Positions 47,204 through 56,148 of a stretch of 64,000 nt of DNA are shown here, in pieces. The stretch lies in NCBI RefSeq assembly GCF_003345295.1, contig NZ_CP031056.1, positions 1,426,001-1,490,000 of the forward strand, given 5' to 3'. The stretch is from Vibrio splendidus (lineage in GTDB: Bacteria > Pseudomonadota > Gammaproteobacteria > Enterobacterales > Vibrionaceae). A program made the position numbers and the translations under genes. A model generated the notes under the pieces. The model had not been told where the DNA came from, searched no databases, and worked only from the letters and a program-made list of their open reading frames with translations. Every line of letters starts with the position of its first letter. Position 1 is the first letter of the stretch.

Positions 47204-48784
47204 ATGGATATCAATTACCCGAATATTGCTAAAACATCTTTATGCTTCGTTGTTTCTTTTTGTATATCGATGGCAATGCTCATTCCGGCTACGCCTTTTC
47301 ATTACCAAACGTTGACTGAAGACTCATCCAAACAACTCGAGCAAAAACTGAGGCACATTCAATCTCAATTCGATTACTTTTTGACTGAGGTTGAGCACGG
47401 GCAATCATGCGAGTCCGTGGTTACTCGGCTGAGACAAACGGTTTTTGATACCGACTGGATTAAAGAAGCGGCGTTGTTTAATAAAAATGACCAATTTTAT
47501 TGTTCAACAACAGAAGGTGACGTCTCATTCCGTCTCTTTAAATCCATCAGAGAGCGCTTGAATTCCGATCCAAACATGACCACGTTGTCTTATACCAATG
47601 CTGCGATCACTAAAGTCAATTCCATCATGCTCATTTCTTCTAACGAAGATAATGCGGGAATTAGCTTAATGATCCCTCCTCATTTCCTGTACGACATAGT
47701 AAATCGAAATCTATCCAATTTTGGTATCGAATCAAAAGTAAAAGTAATTGATAAAAACATATCCCAGCCAAACGAAGGGGCACATTTACAGAAAGTAGTC
47801 ATTGTTTCTGATAAATACCCACTAACCGTGACCTCATATATTGGGTATCAATATTACTTTAATTACCTCTTACGTTACTCTTGGTTCGGCTTCCTATTTG
47901 CAGGAATCGCAACAATTATCGCCGTGTCTATCAGGCACAATAAACAAAACCACAGAAGCTTAGAGTATTCATTATCTGATGCATTAAGAAACGATCACTT
48001 GCATGTCCACTTGCAGCCTATCGTTAACCATAATACTCATGAAATAGTCGGCTGTGAGTCTCTGTTGAGGTGGCATGACCCAATCGAAGGTAACGTCTCT
48101 CCCGCAATATTCATCCCTCTTGCAGAAAGCTTAGGGTTAATAGAAGACCTCACGTACTTCGTGTTACGTGAAGTATTAACCATGCTCAATAGCAACCAAC
48201 ACCTGTTTCAATCAAGGTATGTCAGCGTCAACATAAGCCGGAATGTGCTATCAAATAGCAACTTCGCGAGCAAGGTGAGTCATATATACAAGAAGAACCC
48301 AGACATTCTCAAGCAGGTGGTATTTGAAGTCACAGAGGATGGTGAATGTTCTGATGCCGATATGGTTAAGATTAAAGACAACCTGACTAAACTATCGAAT
48401 ATGGGCGTAAGAGTCGCGATTGATGATTTTGGTACGGGCTATGCGGGCTTAGACTTTGTGAGACAATTCCCGTTCAGCATTCTCAAAATCGATCGCGTGT
48501 TTGTGAAAAACATATCCGACGAATCAAGCCTTGGTATCCCTTTGCTGGAGTCCATGCTTCAGTTGTCACGTACCCTAGGCATGCAGGTAATCGTCGAAGG
48601 GGTTGAGTACGAATCCCAAGTGAACATCTTGTCTAAACTGGGCGTCGACTATATCCAAGGCTTCTATTTTTATAAACCGATGCCAATAAGCCTGACGATA
48701 AGTTTGCTCAAGCAGCAACATATCGAATCTAGTCATGAATATCAGGAATCTGAACCCTCTTCACCAGAATTAGATCATTCCTAA
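47204..48784 (+). CDS. Membrane c-di-GMP phosphodiesterase with CSS-type sensor
   Basis: 526 residues: membrane helix (about 10-28), a periplasmic CSS-motif region to about 222, a second helix (about 224-245), then an EAL domain. The redox motif, normally CSS, reads CST at Cys100; a second periplasmic cysteine (Cys67) could pair with it. EAL catalytic residues look intact: ESLLR with Glu285, DDFGTGY with Asp407-Asp408, and VEGVE. In E. coli such proteins are activated when the periplasmic disulfide is lost. It lies before a hybrid sensor kinase, without sharing an operon for certain. Confidence 0.9.
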   Translation: MDINYPNIAKTSLCFVVSFCISMAMLIPATPFHYQTLTEDSSKQLEQKLRHIQSQFDYFLTEVEHGQSCESVVTRLRQTVFDTDWIKEAALFNKNDQFYCSTTEGDVSFRLFKSIRERLNSDPNMTTLSYTNAAITKVNSIMLISSNEDNAGISLMIPPHFLYDIVNRNLSNFGIESKVKVIDKNISQPNEGAHLQKVVIVSDKYPLTVTSYIGYQYYFNYLLRYSWFGFLFAGIATIIAVSIRHNKQNHRSLEYSLSDALRNDHLHVHLQPIVNHNTHEIVGCESLLRWHDPIEGNVSPAIFIPLAESLGLIEDLTYFVLREVLTMLNSNQHLFQSRYVSVNISRNVLSNSNFASKVSHIYKKNPDILKQVVFEVTEDGECSDADMVKIKDNLTKLSNMGVRVAIDDFGTGYAGLDFVRQFPFSILKIDRVFVKNISDESSLGIPLLESMLQLSRTLGMQVIVEGVEYESQVNILSKLGVDYIQGFYFYKPMPISLTISLLKQQHIESSHEYQESEPSSPELDHS

Positions 48785-48842
48785 ATCAAACTAATACGTT
48801 TTTGTCACACCGTGTTACGTCACCATTCGTAACGCAAAGGTT

Positions 48843-48877
48843 GCTAGAGCTCTACTTTTAGAGCTTTAGCCATCTTT
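48843..48877 (+). terminator. Probable terminator after the EAL gene
   Basis: GCTAGAGCTCTA / TAGAGCTTTAGC, about 12 bp with one G-T pair and a 4-base loop, followed by CATCTTTTC. It lies 59 bases after the stop. The T tract is interrupted. Confidence 0.55.
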
Positions 48878-48977
48878 TCAGGGTCAAAACCTACCCAACC
48901 ACACACTATGCATTTGTACACCTAACGATCTAACCTACAATAACAATAGGTTTCTATTGTGTGGAATACGCGTTTTT

Positions 48978-51440
48978 ATGTTTGCGAGTTGGTTTGATGA
49001 TATTTCTCTACAGAGAAAACTATTAGTTAGCTTTTCCATCCCTATTGCATTAATGGTTCTTGTCTCATTCTCTGTCCATCAAAACACCCAATCAATAGTC
49101 GAAGACAATCACTGGGTTGTGCACACTCATAAGGCGATTGCTCGCGCTCAGGAGCTTCTAAACCTAGCCATTGATATGGAAACGGGCCAAAGGGGCTACC
49201 TCATCACGGGTGACCCTGTATTCCTAGAGCCTTATCACCTAGCACTTGATGTATGGAACCAAAAAGTTCATACCCTTTGTGAACAAGTAAGCGATAGCCC
49301 CAGCCAAGTAGAACGCCTCCGAAACATCGATGCACTTCATAAGCAATGGCTTAAGGAAGCAGGTGAAAAAGAAATCGCCCAGCGTAGCTTGGTCGGCAAT
49401 GGCACAACTACGATGCAAAATGTGATTGCTTTAACCCAGAAACAAACGGGCAAACAACTTATCGATAAAATTCGTAACGAGATAGCCGAGTTTATTTCAA
49501 TCGAACAAAAGCTCATTCAAATTCGAGTAAAAGAATCCGATCACTCCGCCAACCAAACCAGTTATGTGCTGTTTCTAGGAACACTTTTTTCAACGTTTAT
49601 TTCTCTGCTAGTAGCAGCATGGTCATCAAACCGTATTAAGAAACGTATTCACCTACTCCTTAACGCGGCCAATCAAGTGGCGGCTGGTCATTTAAAGCAA
49701 GTCGCTTCCATGCTTGACCGAAGCCCCTCAATGAGCGGTAACGATGAGGTTGCTCAACTCACCCACAGTTTCCAGAAAATGGCGACGACTCTGGTTAAAA
49801 GTAACAACCAAATGCACGCCTCAAACCGTGATCTCATTGCTGAACGTAAAAAAGCCGAAGCCGCCGTTAAAGCGAAAAGTGAATTTCTTTCAACGATGAG
49901 TCATGAAATACGCACCCCTATGAATGGCGTGCTTGGCATTTCGCAGATCATAGCTTCCCAGACTAAAGAACCGGCCACCAAAGAGAACATCGAAGTCATC
50001 CTCGATTCGGGTCAACACCTGATGACAATACTCAATGACATCCTAGATTTCTCTAAAGTGGAGGAAAACAAACTCGAACTGGATATTGCTCCCTTTAACT
50101 TTGAACAAGTTATTCGACCTGTCTGCAGTGCAATTAAACCGATGGCAGATGAAAAGAGTATCCGTTTAATCGTCGATAACGAGGTTCCTAATAACATAGA
50201 CCTTATTGGTGACTGCGCGAGGTTACGCCAAATCTTGTTTAATTTAGGGGGCAACGCGATAAAGTTTACCAATGAAGGCCACGTGCTGATTCAATTGGCC
50301 CTTAATCATCAAGACAATAAGCTCCTTTTATCAATAACGGATACTGGCGTCGGGATCCCGAAAGATAAGCACCTGCATATATTCAACCCGTTCGAACAAG
50401 CGGATGCATCCACAACAAGAAAATTTGGTGGTACAGGGCTTGGGTTAGCTATCGTTAAAAAGCTCGTGGAGCTGATGAGAGGTGAGATAACTCTAAACAG
50501 TGCCGTTGGTCTCGGGACCAAGTTCCAAGTTTCATTACCTATCACCTGGCAAGAACACAAATCGACAGAGACCAACCCAGTTCTCATTAGCATTGACGAG
50601 CCATTCCATAATCCGTTGAATGTGTTGTTAGTAGAAGACAACCGCATTAACGCCATTGTTGCTAAAGGTTTTTGTGAAAACCTCGGATACCATGTTGAAC
50701 AGGCAGAAAATGGAAGAATCGCGACGGAATATCTGAAGACAGCAGAATATGACCTCATCTTAATGGACAATCACATGCCTGAAATGAACGGAATTGAGGC
50801 AACGCAATTTATTAGACAACAGCTTGGCTTAAACACTCTGATATTTGCTTATACCGCCGATGTGTTTCGCGAGGCTCATGACAGCTTTATTGAAGCGGGT
50901 GCAGACCACGTTTTAACAAAGCCGTTGCAGCAAGAGAGTTTCTTCGATGCCCTACAGCAGTTTTCTTCACGCCTTCCTAAGCACGCTAACGACGAATCCA
51001 CGACTGATATAACAAGCAATGTTATCGAACTTCACAGAGAGCCCATTGATAAGCTCAGCCTAACAGAAGAAGAGATCAGTCAATCAGAGGTTATTCAATC
51101 GTTTAAAGAAAACCACCACGACTTGATCGTGCTTTTGAAATCAACGTCGAAAGAGCTTGAAGAGTCCATCGATCAACTCATCGAGGCCTATATTCAGCAG
51201 GACCTTAAATCTATAAGGAAGACTTTACACTCAGTAAAAGGGATGGCTTTGAACCTCGGGCTAAACATGTTGGCACAACAAGTGATCGCTCTAGAAAAAC
51301 AAATAAAGCATCAGCAGTTGCCAGAAATAGAGCAACTTCAAAAGCTCATCAACCGCATCTTAGTCAATGAGCATCAAGCTCAACGAATGATAATGGCTTA
51401 TGCTGCGCCAATAACTTATATACACGGCCAAGTACGCTAA
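48978..51440 (+). CDS. Hybrid sensor histidine kinase (CHASE3-HAMP-HisKA-HATPase-REC-HPt)
   Basis: 820 residues. Two membrane helices (about 12-34 and 193-215) flank a periplasmic CHASE3-like domain with the signature ETGQRGYLITGDPVFL. HAMP follows, then the kinase core: His309 in MSHEIRTPMNG, an N-box, DTGVGIP and GGTGLGL. The receiver has Asp597 in ILMDNHMPEMNG and the HPt domain has His751 in LHSVKG. All relay residues are present, so phosphotransfer to a separate regulator is expected; none is encoded in the window. The ATG at 48978 is used; a TTG seven codons upstream is possible. Confidence 0.9.
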   Translation: MFASWFDDISLQRKLLVSFSIPIALMVLVSFSVHQNTQSIVEDNHWVVHTHKAIARAQELLNLAIDMETGQRGYLITGDPVFLEPYHLALDVWNQKVHTLCEQVSDSPSQVERLRNIDALHKQWLKEAGEKEIAQRSLVGNGTTTMQNVIALTQKQTGKQLIDKIRNEIAEFISIEQKLIQIRVKESDHSANQTSYVLFLGTLFSTFISLLVAAWSSNRIKKRIHLLLNAANQVAAGHLKQVASMLDRSPSMSGNDEVAQLTHSFQKMATTLVKSNNQMHASNRDLIAERKKAEAAVKAKSEFLSTMSHEIRTPMNGVLGISQIIASQTKEPATKENIEVILDSGQHLMTILNDILDFSKVEENKLELDIAPFNFEQVIRPVCSAIKPMADEKSIRLIVDNEVPNNIDLIGDCARLRQILFNLGGNAIKFTNEGHVLIQLALNHQDNKLLLSITDTGVGIPKDKHLHIFNPFEQADASTTRKFGGTGLGLAIVKKLVELMRGEITLNSAVGLGTKFQVSLPITWQEHKSTETNPVLISIDEPFHNPLNVLLVEDNRINAIVAKGFCENLGYHVEQAENGRIATEYLKTAEYDLILMDNHMPEMNGIEATQFIRQQLGLNTLIFAYTADVFREAHDSFIEAGADHVLTKPLQQESFFDALQQFSSRLPKHANDESTTDITSNVIELHREPIDKLSLTEEEISQSEVIQSFKENHHDLIVLLKSTSKELEESIDQLIEAYIQQDLKSIRKTLHSVKGMALNLGLNMLAQQVIALEKQIKHQQLPEIEQLQKLINRILVNEHQAQRMIMAYAAPITYIHGQVR

Positions 51441-51643
51441 AATCAAGAATTTAAGCCTGACTTCTCGTAGCATACAAACTCTACTTAAGTCTCCATTAAC
51501 GCTACCCACCATCAAACCCACTAAGCAGACACCCCTTGTTACATAAGGCACTCAAAAATAACGAAAGAAAACGCGAATACAATGGGTCTTCTTTGAAGAA
51601 TATTTAATTTCATCGCATCGTTGAGTGCATCACAAGGGATATC

Positions 51644-52042
51644 ATGGAAAAGAAACTTCAAACCAAACTGGCGACTAGCCTACTGCTGCTGAGAATCGGC
51701 ATTTTTATCGTCTTCTTATTCTGGGGCTTGGATAAGATCCTTGTACCTGAGCACGCAACCAAAGTACTGGCTGGCTTTTACGGAATCGACATCTCGGATA
51801 ATGCGATAATGGCTATGGGAGTCGCGCAATTAGGGTTCTTAGGCGCGTTCGTTGTCGGCATGTGGAAAAAGTATACCTATGGCGCAATTTTAATCCTGCA
51901 CGCAGGTTCCACCTTCGCCTCTTTTGGTAAATATATGGACCCGTTCAACAACCTACTGTTCTTTGCCTCTTGGCCAATGCTCGCAGCCTGTGGCGCACTC
52001 TTCTTACTGCGTGACTACGACACTTACAGCGTTGCCAACTAA
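51644..52042 (+). CDS. DoxX-like small membrane protein
   Basis: 132 residues with four membrane helices, hydrophobic throughout. RIGIFIVFLFWGLDKIL at the N-terminus resembles the DoxX family. DoxX-like proteins take part in quinone-linked redox reactions in some organisms, but no role can be assigned here. AAGGGATATC precedes the ATG, and a strong terminator follows. It marks the chromosomal side of the cassette array. Confidence 0.7.
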   Translation: MEKKLQTKLATSLLLLRIGIFIVFLFWGLDKILVPEHATKVLAGFYGIDISDNAIMAMGVAQLGFLGAFVVGMWKKYTYGAILILHAGSTFASFGKYMDPFNNLLFFASWPMLAACGALFLLRDYDTYSVAN

Positions 52043-52045
52043 CAC

Positions 52046-52074
52046 AAAGGGCGCCTGTAATCGGCGCCCTCTTT
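52046..52074 (+). terminator. Terminator of the DoxX-like gene
   Basis: AAAGGGCGCC / GGCGCCCTCTTT: a strong GC stem with a 7-base loop and T-containing tail, four bases after the stop codon. Confidence 0.85.
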
Positions 52075-52080
52075 GGTTAT

Positions 52081-52105
52081 CTTGATTCTTAAACGTTTGT
52101 AATAG
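52081..52105 (-). repeat. Truncated attC end at the array border
   Basis: TTAAACGTTTGTAATAG resembles the plus-strand right end of the other attC sites (CTTAAACGCCTTGTTAAA). Its GTAATAG differs by one base from GTTATAG, the core expected for the 183-residue cassette. The rest of the site is missing next to the DoxX terminator, so this looks like the worn outer end of the array. Confidence 0.5.
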
Positions 52106-52109
52106 CCCT

Positions 52110-52661
52110 TTATCTGCGGGTGAAAGCTTTAAGAATGTTATCTGCTACAGAGTTACTTTCTAAGTAGTACTCTAACGAAACGTATGGGGAGCTTTCATAA
52201 ACTGAACATGAAGCACCAACTCGCAAATCTCCAACGGTTTTCGAGTAGCTTGATTTACCAACTTCAAATTGGAATTCTGGATAATACTCCTGAAACTTGT
52301 CAACCAAATAGCCTAAAGCTGAAATACATTCGCTCTTACTGATAAAACCTCGCTCGATTTTAACTCGCCCCACCAATCCAGAGCCATTATCTATTGTAAC
52401 TTCGTAATCTGATATAAAACTAAGCTTTGAGTCAGTATCTAGATCTAGAGGCACTCGAAAATTAGTAATTGGACTATCAGTGGTAATATTGAAGTTTTTC
52501 AAAGGTTCGACTGGGAAAGGTTTAGCTACTTCAACTGCAAATAAAGAGAGTCCCTCACCTTGAAACGTTGTGTGTTGTTCCATTGAGCTAAAGTCACTAC
52601 CCATCATATAACCAAGGGCGGTCATGCAGGCCATGACTAAACCTATTTGCATTTTGTGCAT
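52110..52661 (-). CDS. Cassette protein of unknown function with signal peptide, 183 aa
   Basis: An N-terminal hydrophobic segment (QIGLVMACMTALGYMMGS) suggests export; the mature part is a soluble beta-rich domain with two cysteines (ECISALG, ASCSVYE). I recognise no family. AAGGATTTAG precedes the ATG. The gene is the last cassette of the minus-oriented array; the core GTTATAG that opens it lies at 52686-52692. Confidence 0.7.
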   Translation of the reverse strand: MHKMQIGLVMACMTALGYMMGSDFSSMEQHTTFQGEGLSLFAVEVAKPFPVEPLKNFNITTDSPITNFRVPLDLDTDSKLSFISDYEVTIDNGSGLVGRVKIERGFISKSECISALGYLVDKFQEYYPEFQFEVGKSSYSKTVGDLRVGASCSVYESSPYVSLEYYLESNSVADNILKAFTRR

Positions 52662-52685
52662 CTAAATCCTTAGACTATCGATGAG

Positions 52686-52790
52686 CTATAACGAATGACA
52701 GGGATCCCCTTTCCAAGGATCTGCCACACTTGTGTGGTAGCTAATTGCACCGAAGCTATCATTTGAACAAAATTTAAAGTCTTGTTAGAT
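52686..52790 (-). repeat. attC site interrupted by an IS110-type end
   Basis: The plus-strand left core is CTATAAC (52686-52692) and the right core GTTAGAT (52784-52790). Between them most of the attC sequence is replaced by the left end of an IS110-family element (52693-52771). The stop codon of the RDD cassette lies just beyond the right core, as in other cassettes here. Confidence 0.75.
52693..52771 (+). mobile_element. IS110-family left-end fragment
   Basis: About 78 bases closely match the non-coding left end of the copy at 56149, including GGGATCCCCTTTCC and the hairpin CCACACTTGTGTGG (52724-52737). Homology stops at the point where the transposase ATG should be (ATC-ATT). It begins one base after the attC core. 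Confidence 0.8.
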
Positions 52791-52795
52791 GACGA

Positions 52796-53740
52796 TTACT
52801 CCGAACTTTTGAGCTCTTGCGGATTAAACTTGTAGTTGTAACTATTCCACTTTGAAGCAATACCAATATCATAACCGTAGGTAAGAGTTACTTTAATCAA
52901 GTTTTTATTTAGCGACTCTGGGTAAGTATAAATTATAGTTTGGACTAGTTGCTTTGCGATCTCTGAATCTCGAACACTATCTTTATAAAGAAAAGCTTGA
53001 GCTTTCACATATGTCGTTGTTTTACTGCCAGAGTTTGATGAAGTAAAAGTTGTTGAACCTTCTGTGACCCCTGCATATTTTACTGACTCATTATTATTGA
53101 TTGCTTTCTGTGTTACTAACAGTCCCTTGAACGATTCTGATTCAGTTAAGTCAGAAGTAAGAACGGGGACAAGGACCGCTGTAACAAATAAGCCGGTAAC
53201 CACCACTAAGTGAGGTCTCCAGACTGATGGCAACTTTTCAGAACTAGCCTCTGCATTTACGACATAAGTGCCTACGGCAAGATCATGCAATGACTGTCGA
53301 GTTACGCGATTAAAAATATATAAGTAAGTAATTGAACATAAGCCACCAAATACGATAAACGATAACAGGTACATTAAATATGGAATTACTGCTTCGTTAG
53401 TAATTTGTGCTCCATTCAGAGAAAATGGAACGGCAAGGAAGCTATACCTCAAAAAGGACTTCGGTAGGCTGATAGTTGAATTGCATGAGTCAACAACTCT
53501 TATATTTAGAAGCTTTTTTCCTATTGTCTGACCATTTAATAAAGAGCTATTCATTACACCAAAATATGTAATTGACACAACAAAGCCAATCAACCTTCCC
53601 CACTCACCAAGCTGGACGAAAACATCTTCTAGAAATAAGCCGACAACATACCCCAATACACCTAAAAATATTGTGTCAATAAACAAGGCTCCGATTCTCG
53701 TCCAAAAACCACAAATCCATTTTTGTTGTACTTCTTCCAA
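52796..53740 (-). CDS. RDD-family membrane protein (cassette gene)
   Basis: 314 residues. The N-terminal half is an RDD domain (WTRIGALFIDTIFLG with the R and D residues, then NGQTIGKKLLNIRVVD) with about four membrane helices. The C-terminal half is a soluble region of about 130 residues with a further helix near residue 172. RDD proteins are poorly characterised, some being ion transporters. The start is a TTG, supported by AAGGA seven bases upstream. Its own attC (52686-52790) follows directly. Confidence 0.8.
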   Translation of the reverse strand: MEEVQQKWICGFWTRIGALFIDTIFLGVLGYVVGLFLEDVFVQLGEWGRLIGFVVSITYFGVMNSSLLNGQTIGKKLLNIRVVDSCNSTISLPKSFLRYSFLAVPFSLNGAQITNEAVIPYLMYLLSFIVFGGLCSITYLYIFNRVTRQSLHDLAVGTYVVNAEASSEKLPSVWRPHLVVVTGLFVTAVLVPVLTSDLTESESFKGLLVTQKAINNNESVKYAGVTEGSTTFTSSNSGSKTTTYVKAQAFLYKDSVRDSEIAKQLVQTIIYTYPESLNKNLIKVTLTYGYDIGIASKWNSYNYKFNPQELKSSE

Positions 53741-53778
53741 AATATAATCCTTACTATGATGCTTGAAAGTAATTTAGC

Positions 53779-54240
53779 AAATGACATGGATTCCAGCTTT
53801 CGAGGATCTACCATACGTATGTAGTTCCTAATTTCACCGCAGGTACCATATCTGATCATTCTTATTTCTACACAATCGAGCTAGTTAAATACCATCTCAA
53901 TCTTCATGTTGTAGGCCAAAATGTTAAGGTCATTCTTCATAAGTCAGCAATAGAGCTAAGCTACTGACTACAATAGCAAATATACCACTCATGCGTATAG
54001 CCGTTGAAGCGTGTGATGGTGCACATTATTGGGTAAGGAATACTTGGCATAGTGTCTGATATCCAATGTAACCCAATTTTTAAGGCTACTTATGAACCAT
54101 TACTTACGACAGGAAAATCTACAAAGTAGCGATAATTGCCTGCATGAGCAAGATAGGTGTAATACTTAATTCAATGCTAAGAGACGGTGTAATGTGGGAT
54201 AAAAATAGCGTCAAAAATTAGCTATTGACGCTATAGCCTT
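53779..54240 (+). mobile_element. Decayed IS110-family copy with internal deletion
   Basis: The left end and transposase N-terminal region are alignable base by base with the copy at 56149 (GAATGACATGGATTCC, later TTCTTATTTCT and GGTCAT.CTTCATAAGTCAG) but full of stops. After an internal deletion near 54050, the frame reading KVAIIACMSKIGVILNSMLR to the TAG at 54220 is a typical IS110 transposase C-terminus. About 460 bases remain of an element normally near 1.3 kb. It is non-functional. Confidence 0.8.
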
Positions 54241-54249
54241 TTGCTATGG

Positions 54250-54269
54250 CGCTGAACTTAACGTTAGTT
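54250..54269 (-). repeat. attC 5' end next to the IS remnant
   Basis: CTGAACTTAACGTTAGTT ends in GTTAGTT (54263-54269), the core of a truncated attC belonging to the 54282 cassette. The core GTTGGTT opening that cassette at 54477-54483 pairs with it at six of seven positions. The rest was displaced by the IS110 copy. Confidence 0.55.
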
Positions 54270-54281
54270 CTTGTATATCAA

Positions 54282-54521
54282 TTAGATCGACTCCCTACCC
54301 AATATTCGCTTGTACTCGATTAATTGTTGAACTGGGATTACTGGCAACACGATGCCTTGATACTCTTTTTCAACTGACGCTGAATAATAGATTTCAAGCT
54401 GATACCAAGAACCGTCTAAAGCCGATTGTATCCTCGTATTTTGAGATAATCCGATTTCAATTTTTTGGTTTTGATAAACCAACTGGAAGGTGTGAGGCCC
54501 GCAATACCTAAGCCACCGCAT
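54282..54521 (-). pseudogene. 5'-truncated cassette gene, open frame starting inside attC
   Basis: A 79-codon frame whose only ATG (54521) lies inside the attC site of the neighbouring VOC cassette. Codons 1-13 are attC sequence; the part inside the cassette (LVYQNQKIEIG onward) has no ATG. The C-terminal IPVQQLIEYKRILGRE resembles the end of nucleotidyltransferase-like resistance and antitoxin proteins, so this may be a headless C-terminal fragment. A product started in attC is possible but not shown. Confidence 0.55.
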
Positions 54522-54597
54522 AACACATTAACCACTGAAACCAACGCATAGTAAAAATGCCACGCGTGCCAAATCACTCTTGAACAATTTGTTATGT
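54477..54597 (-). repeat. attC site, VCR-like
   Basis: 121 bases between cores AACCAAC and GTTATGT. The inner parts (AAGGTGTGAG, then CAACGCATAGTAAAAATGCC and ATCACTCTTGAAC) match the other long attC sites in this array. Its right core, minus-strand ACATAAC, is the exact complement of GTTATGT, which opens the VOC cassette. Confidence 0.85.
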
Positions 54598-54945
54598 GGT
54601 TATCCCACGTAGTCCTATTAAGTTTCCAAACGGGTCTTCAACTTGGCACATCGACAGCCCATCTTCAATTTCCATTGGCCCACGATAAAGATACGCACCT
54701 AGAGCTTCAAAATGACCTAAAGCAGCAGATAAATTATCTACTGACCAGTAAACAACAGTGCCACTTTTACCAGTACCAACTTTTTCGTCAGCTTGGACTA
54801 TTTCTAGCGAAAAACCATTTAGGTCGAGTACCGTGAAATCAAAGTCAGGGTGGTAAACAGAAACCGATTCAGGAAAAGCTTTCTTGTACCATTCAAGCCC
54901 TTTAGCTACATCTGGGACATGAATAAGAACCGCTGATGGATTCAT
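54592..54945 (-). CDS. VOC (glyoxalase/bleomycin-resistance) family cassette protein
   Basis: 117 residues of the VOC fold. VLIHVPDVAKGLEWYKKAFPE opens the first beta-alpha-beta unit and VEDPFGNLIGLRG closes the second. The family includes glyoxalases, drug-binding proteins and dioxygenases; the histidine and glutamates needed for metal binding are only partly visible. GGAG lies before the ATG. The cassette is bounded exactly by matched attC cores. Confidence 0.85.
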   Translation of the reverse strand: MNPSAVLIHVPDVAKGLEWYKKAFPESVSVYHPDFDFTVLDLNGFSLEIVQADEKVGTGKSGTVVYWSVDNLSAALGHFEALGAYLYRGPMEIEDGLSMCQVEDPFGNLIGLRGITT

Positions 54946-54960
54946 AATTTTTCTCCAACC

Positions 54961-55085
54961 ACATAACTCCAGCTAAAGTGGTGAGCAACGAAATACGATG
55001 TTTCCGCATACCACCTTAACCACTAAAACCAACGCATAGTAAAAATACCACGCGTTGCGAATCCCTCTTGAACAGTTTGTTATAA
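54961..55085 (-). repeat. attC site, VCR-like
   Basis: 125 bases between ACATAAC and GTTATAA, with the same internal layout as the other long attC sites. The right core is the complement of the core opening the 55080 cassette. The stop codon of that cassette gene is inside the core. Confidence 0.9.
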
Positions 55086-55592
55086 GGAGGGTTCACCTAT
55101 TGTCCACATTTCAACTTCTATACTTTCTTCTTCATCACCCCAGTCTTCTTTGTAACCCAACTCGATGTAATCGAAACTTGCGGAAATTTCATACTTTGCC
55201 AAAATACTTCTACCTAGCAGTAAGCCATCGTCAGGCCTAAACCGCTTATAGTAGGTTTCATCGAAGAACACTGTTACTTCACTCGCAAAGAGGTTGGGAT
55301 AACAAAGAAGTACAGCTACCCAAGACTTACCTTGTTCGTTGTCTGGCTTTGCATTAACCATATGATTGGCAGCTACAAACAATTGCTCTAAAGCCTCTTT
55401 CTGCCACTCAAACTTGGAACTAGAACCTTGGACAAAGCGATCAAGTGTCCAAATTTTAAAGTTAGTATATTGCTCATCATCCCGTTCTGGATAATAACCT
55501 CGAAACTCTTCAGCCCACGCTTTTAGGGCACGTATATGCCTTTCTGGATTTCGTACTTTCTGTTTTGGACGATGAAAGCTAGTTCTTCGCAT
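55080..55592 (-). CDS. Cassette protein, DUF3916-like, 170 aa
   Basis: A soluble 170-residue protein. The start RRTSFHRPKQKVRNPERHIRALKAWAEEFRGYYP and WTLDRF resemble DUF3916 proteins as I recall them; this is a weak assignment and no function is known. The C-terminus is acidic. AAGGAAG lies just before the ATG. The stop codon overlaps the attC core, as is common for cassettes. Confidence 0.75.
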   Translation of the reverse strand: MRRTSFHRPKQKVRNPERHIRALKAWAEEFRGYYPERDDEQYTNFKIWTLDRFVQGSSSKFEWQKEALEQLFVAANHMVNAKPDNEQGKSWVAVLLCYPNLFASEVTVFFDETYYKRFRPDDGLLLGRSILAKYEISASFDYIELGYKEDWGDEEESIEVEMWTIGEPSL

Positions 55593-55602
55593 ATCTTCCT
55601 TC

Positions 55603-55703
55603 TTATAACGCCCGCTTAAGCGGACAAAAATTGTTGGTTATAATGTGGAGCGAAGCGGAACCTAACCAACTGTTTTTGTTCCGACTTAAAGCGCTTGTTA
55701 TAA
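55603..55703 (-). repeat. attC site of a different, shorter type
   Basis: 101 bases between TTATAAC and GTTATAA. Its arms (CGCCCGCTTAAGCGGACAAA and GTTCCGACTTAAAGCG, with TTGTTGGTTA inside) differ from the VCR-like sites in this array, suggesting the cassette came from another integron. Left and right cores are exact complements. Confidence 0.9.
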
Positions 55704-56129
55704 GGCTATGACTTCACCCAACACTTTTTCTATATTTGCATCCAAGTCACTATTAGATTTGTAGCCCTGTTTTATTAAGTCTATTTCATCACTTATCCAG
55801 ATAAACTTATCAAAGGCTTCACAGCCCCATTCAAGTGATAAGTATAATTTATGTGAGATATCACCTAGCTTTTGAGTATCAAGTTCACCTTTTTGGTACT
55901 GTGCGAGTATTTCACTTGCAATAACTTTACAGTCACCTTCATTAATAGGCTCAAGCATTAAATCAAGTAAGGGCTCTCTTTCGAGGCTTTCACCAAGAGA
56001 TATTTTAGTAACCCAATCGGGAAATACGTCATTATCAATGATGTAGGTATCGGCTATCTGTACTAATTGCTCTCTAGACAGTAAACCTACTTTATTTTGG
56101 ATAATCCATTGCCGGAATTCAGACTTCAA
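55698..56129 (-). CDS. Cassette protein of unknown function, 143 aa
   Basis: A soluble, strongly acidic, helical 143-residue protein (SREQLVQIADTYIIDNDVFPDWV, then KLYLSLEWGCEAFDKFIW). It looks like the small immunity-type or chaperone-like proteins common in cassettes, but no family can be named. The start is a TTG with AAGG upstream, the AAGG being partly supplied by the attC core TTATAAGG. Confidence 0.7.
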   Translation of the reverse strand: MKSEFRQWIIQNKVGLLSREQLVQIADTYIIDNDVFPDWVTKISLGESLEREPLLDLMLEPINEGDCKVIASEILAQYQKGELDTQKLGDISHKLYLSLEWGCEAFDKFIWISDEIDLIKQGYKSNSDLDANIEKVLGEVIAL

Positions 56130-56148
56130 TATCGACTTGCCTTATAAC

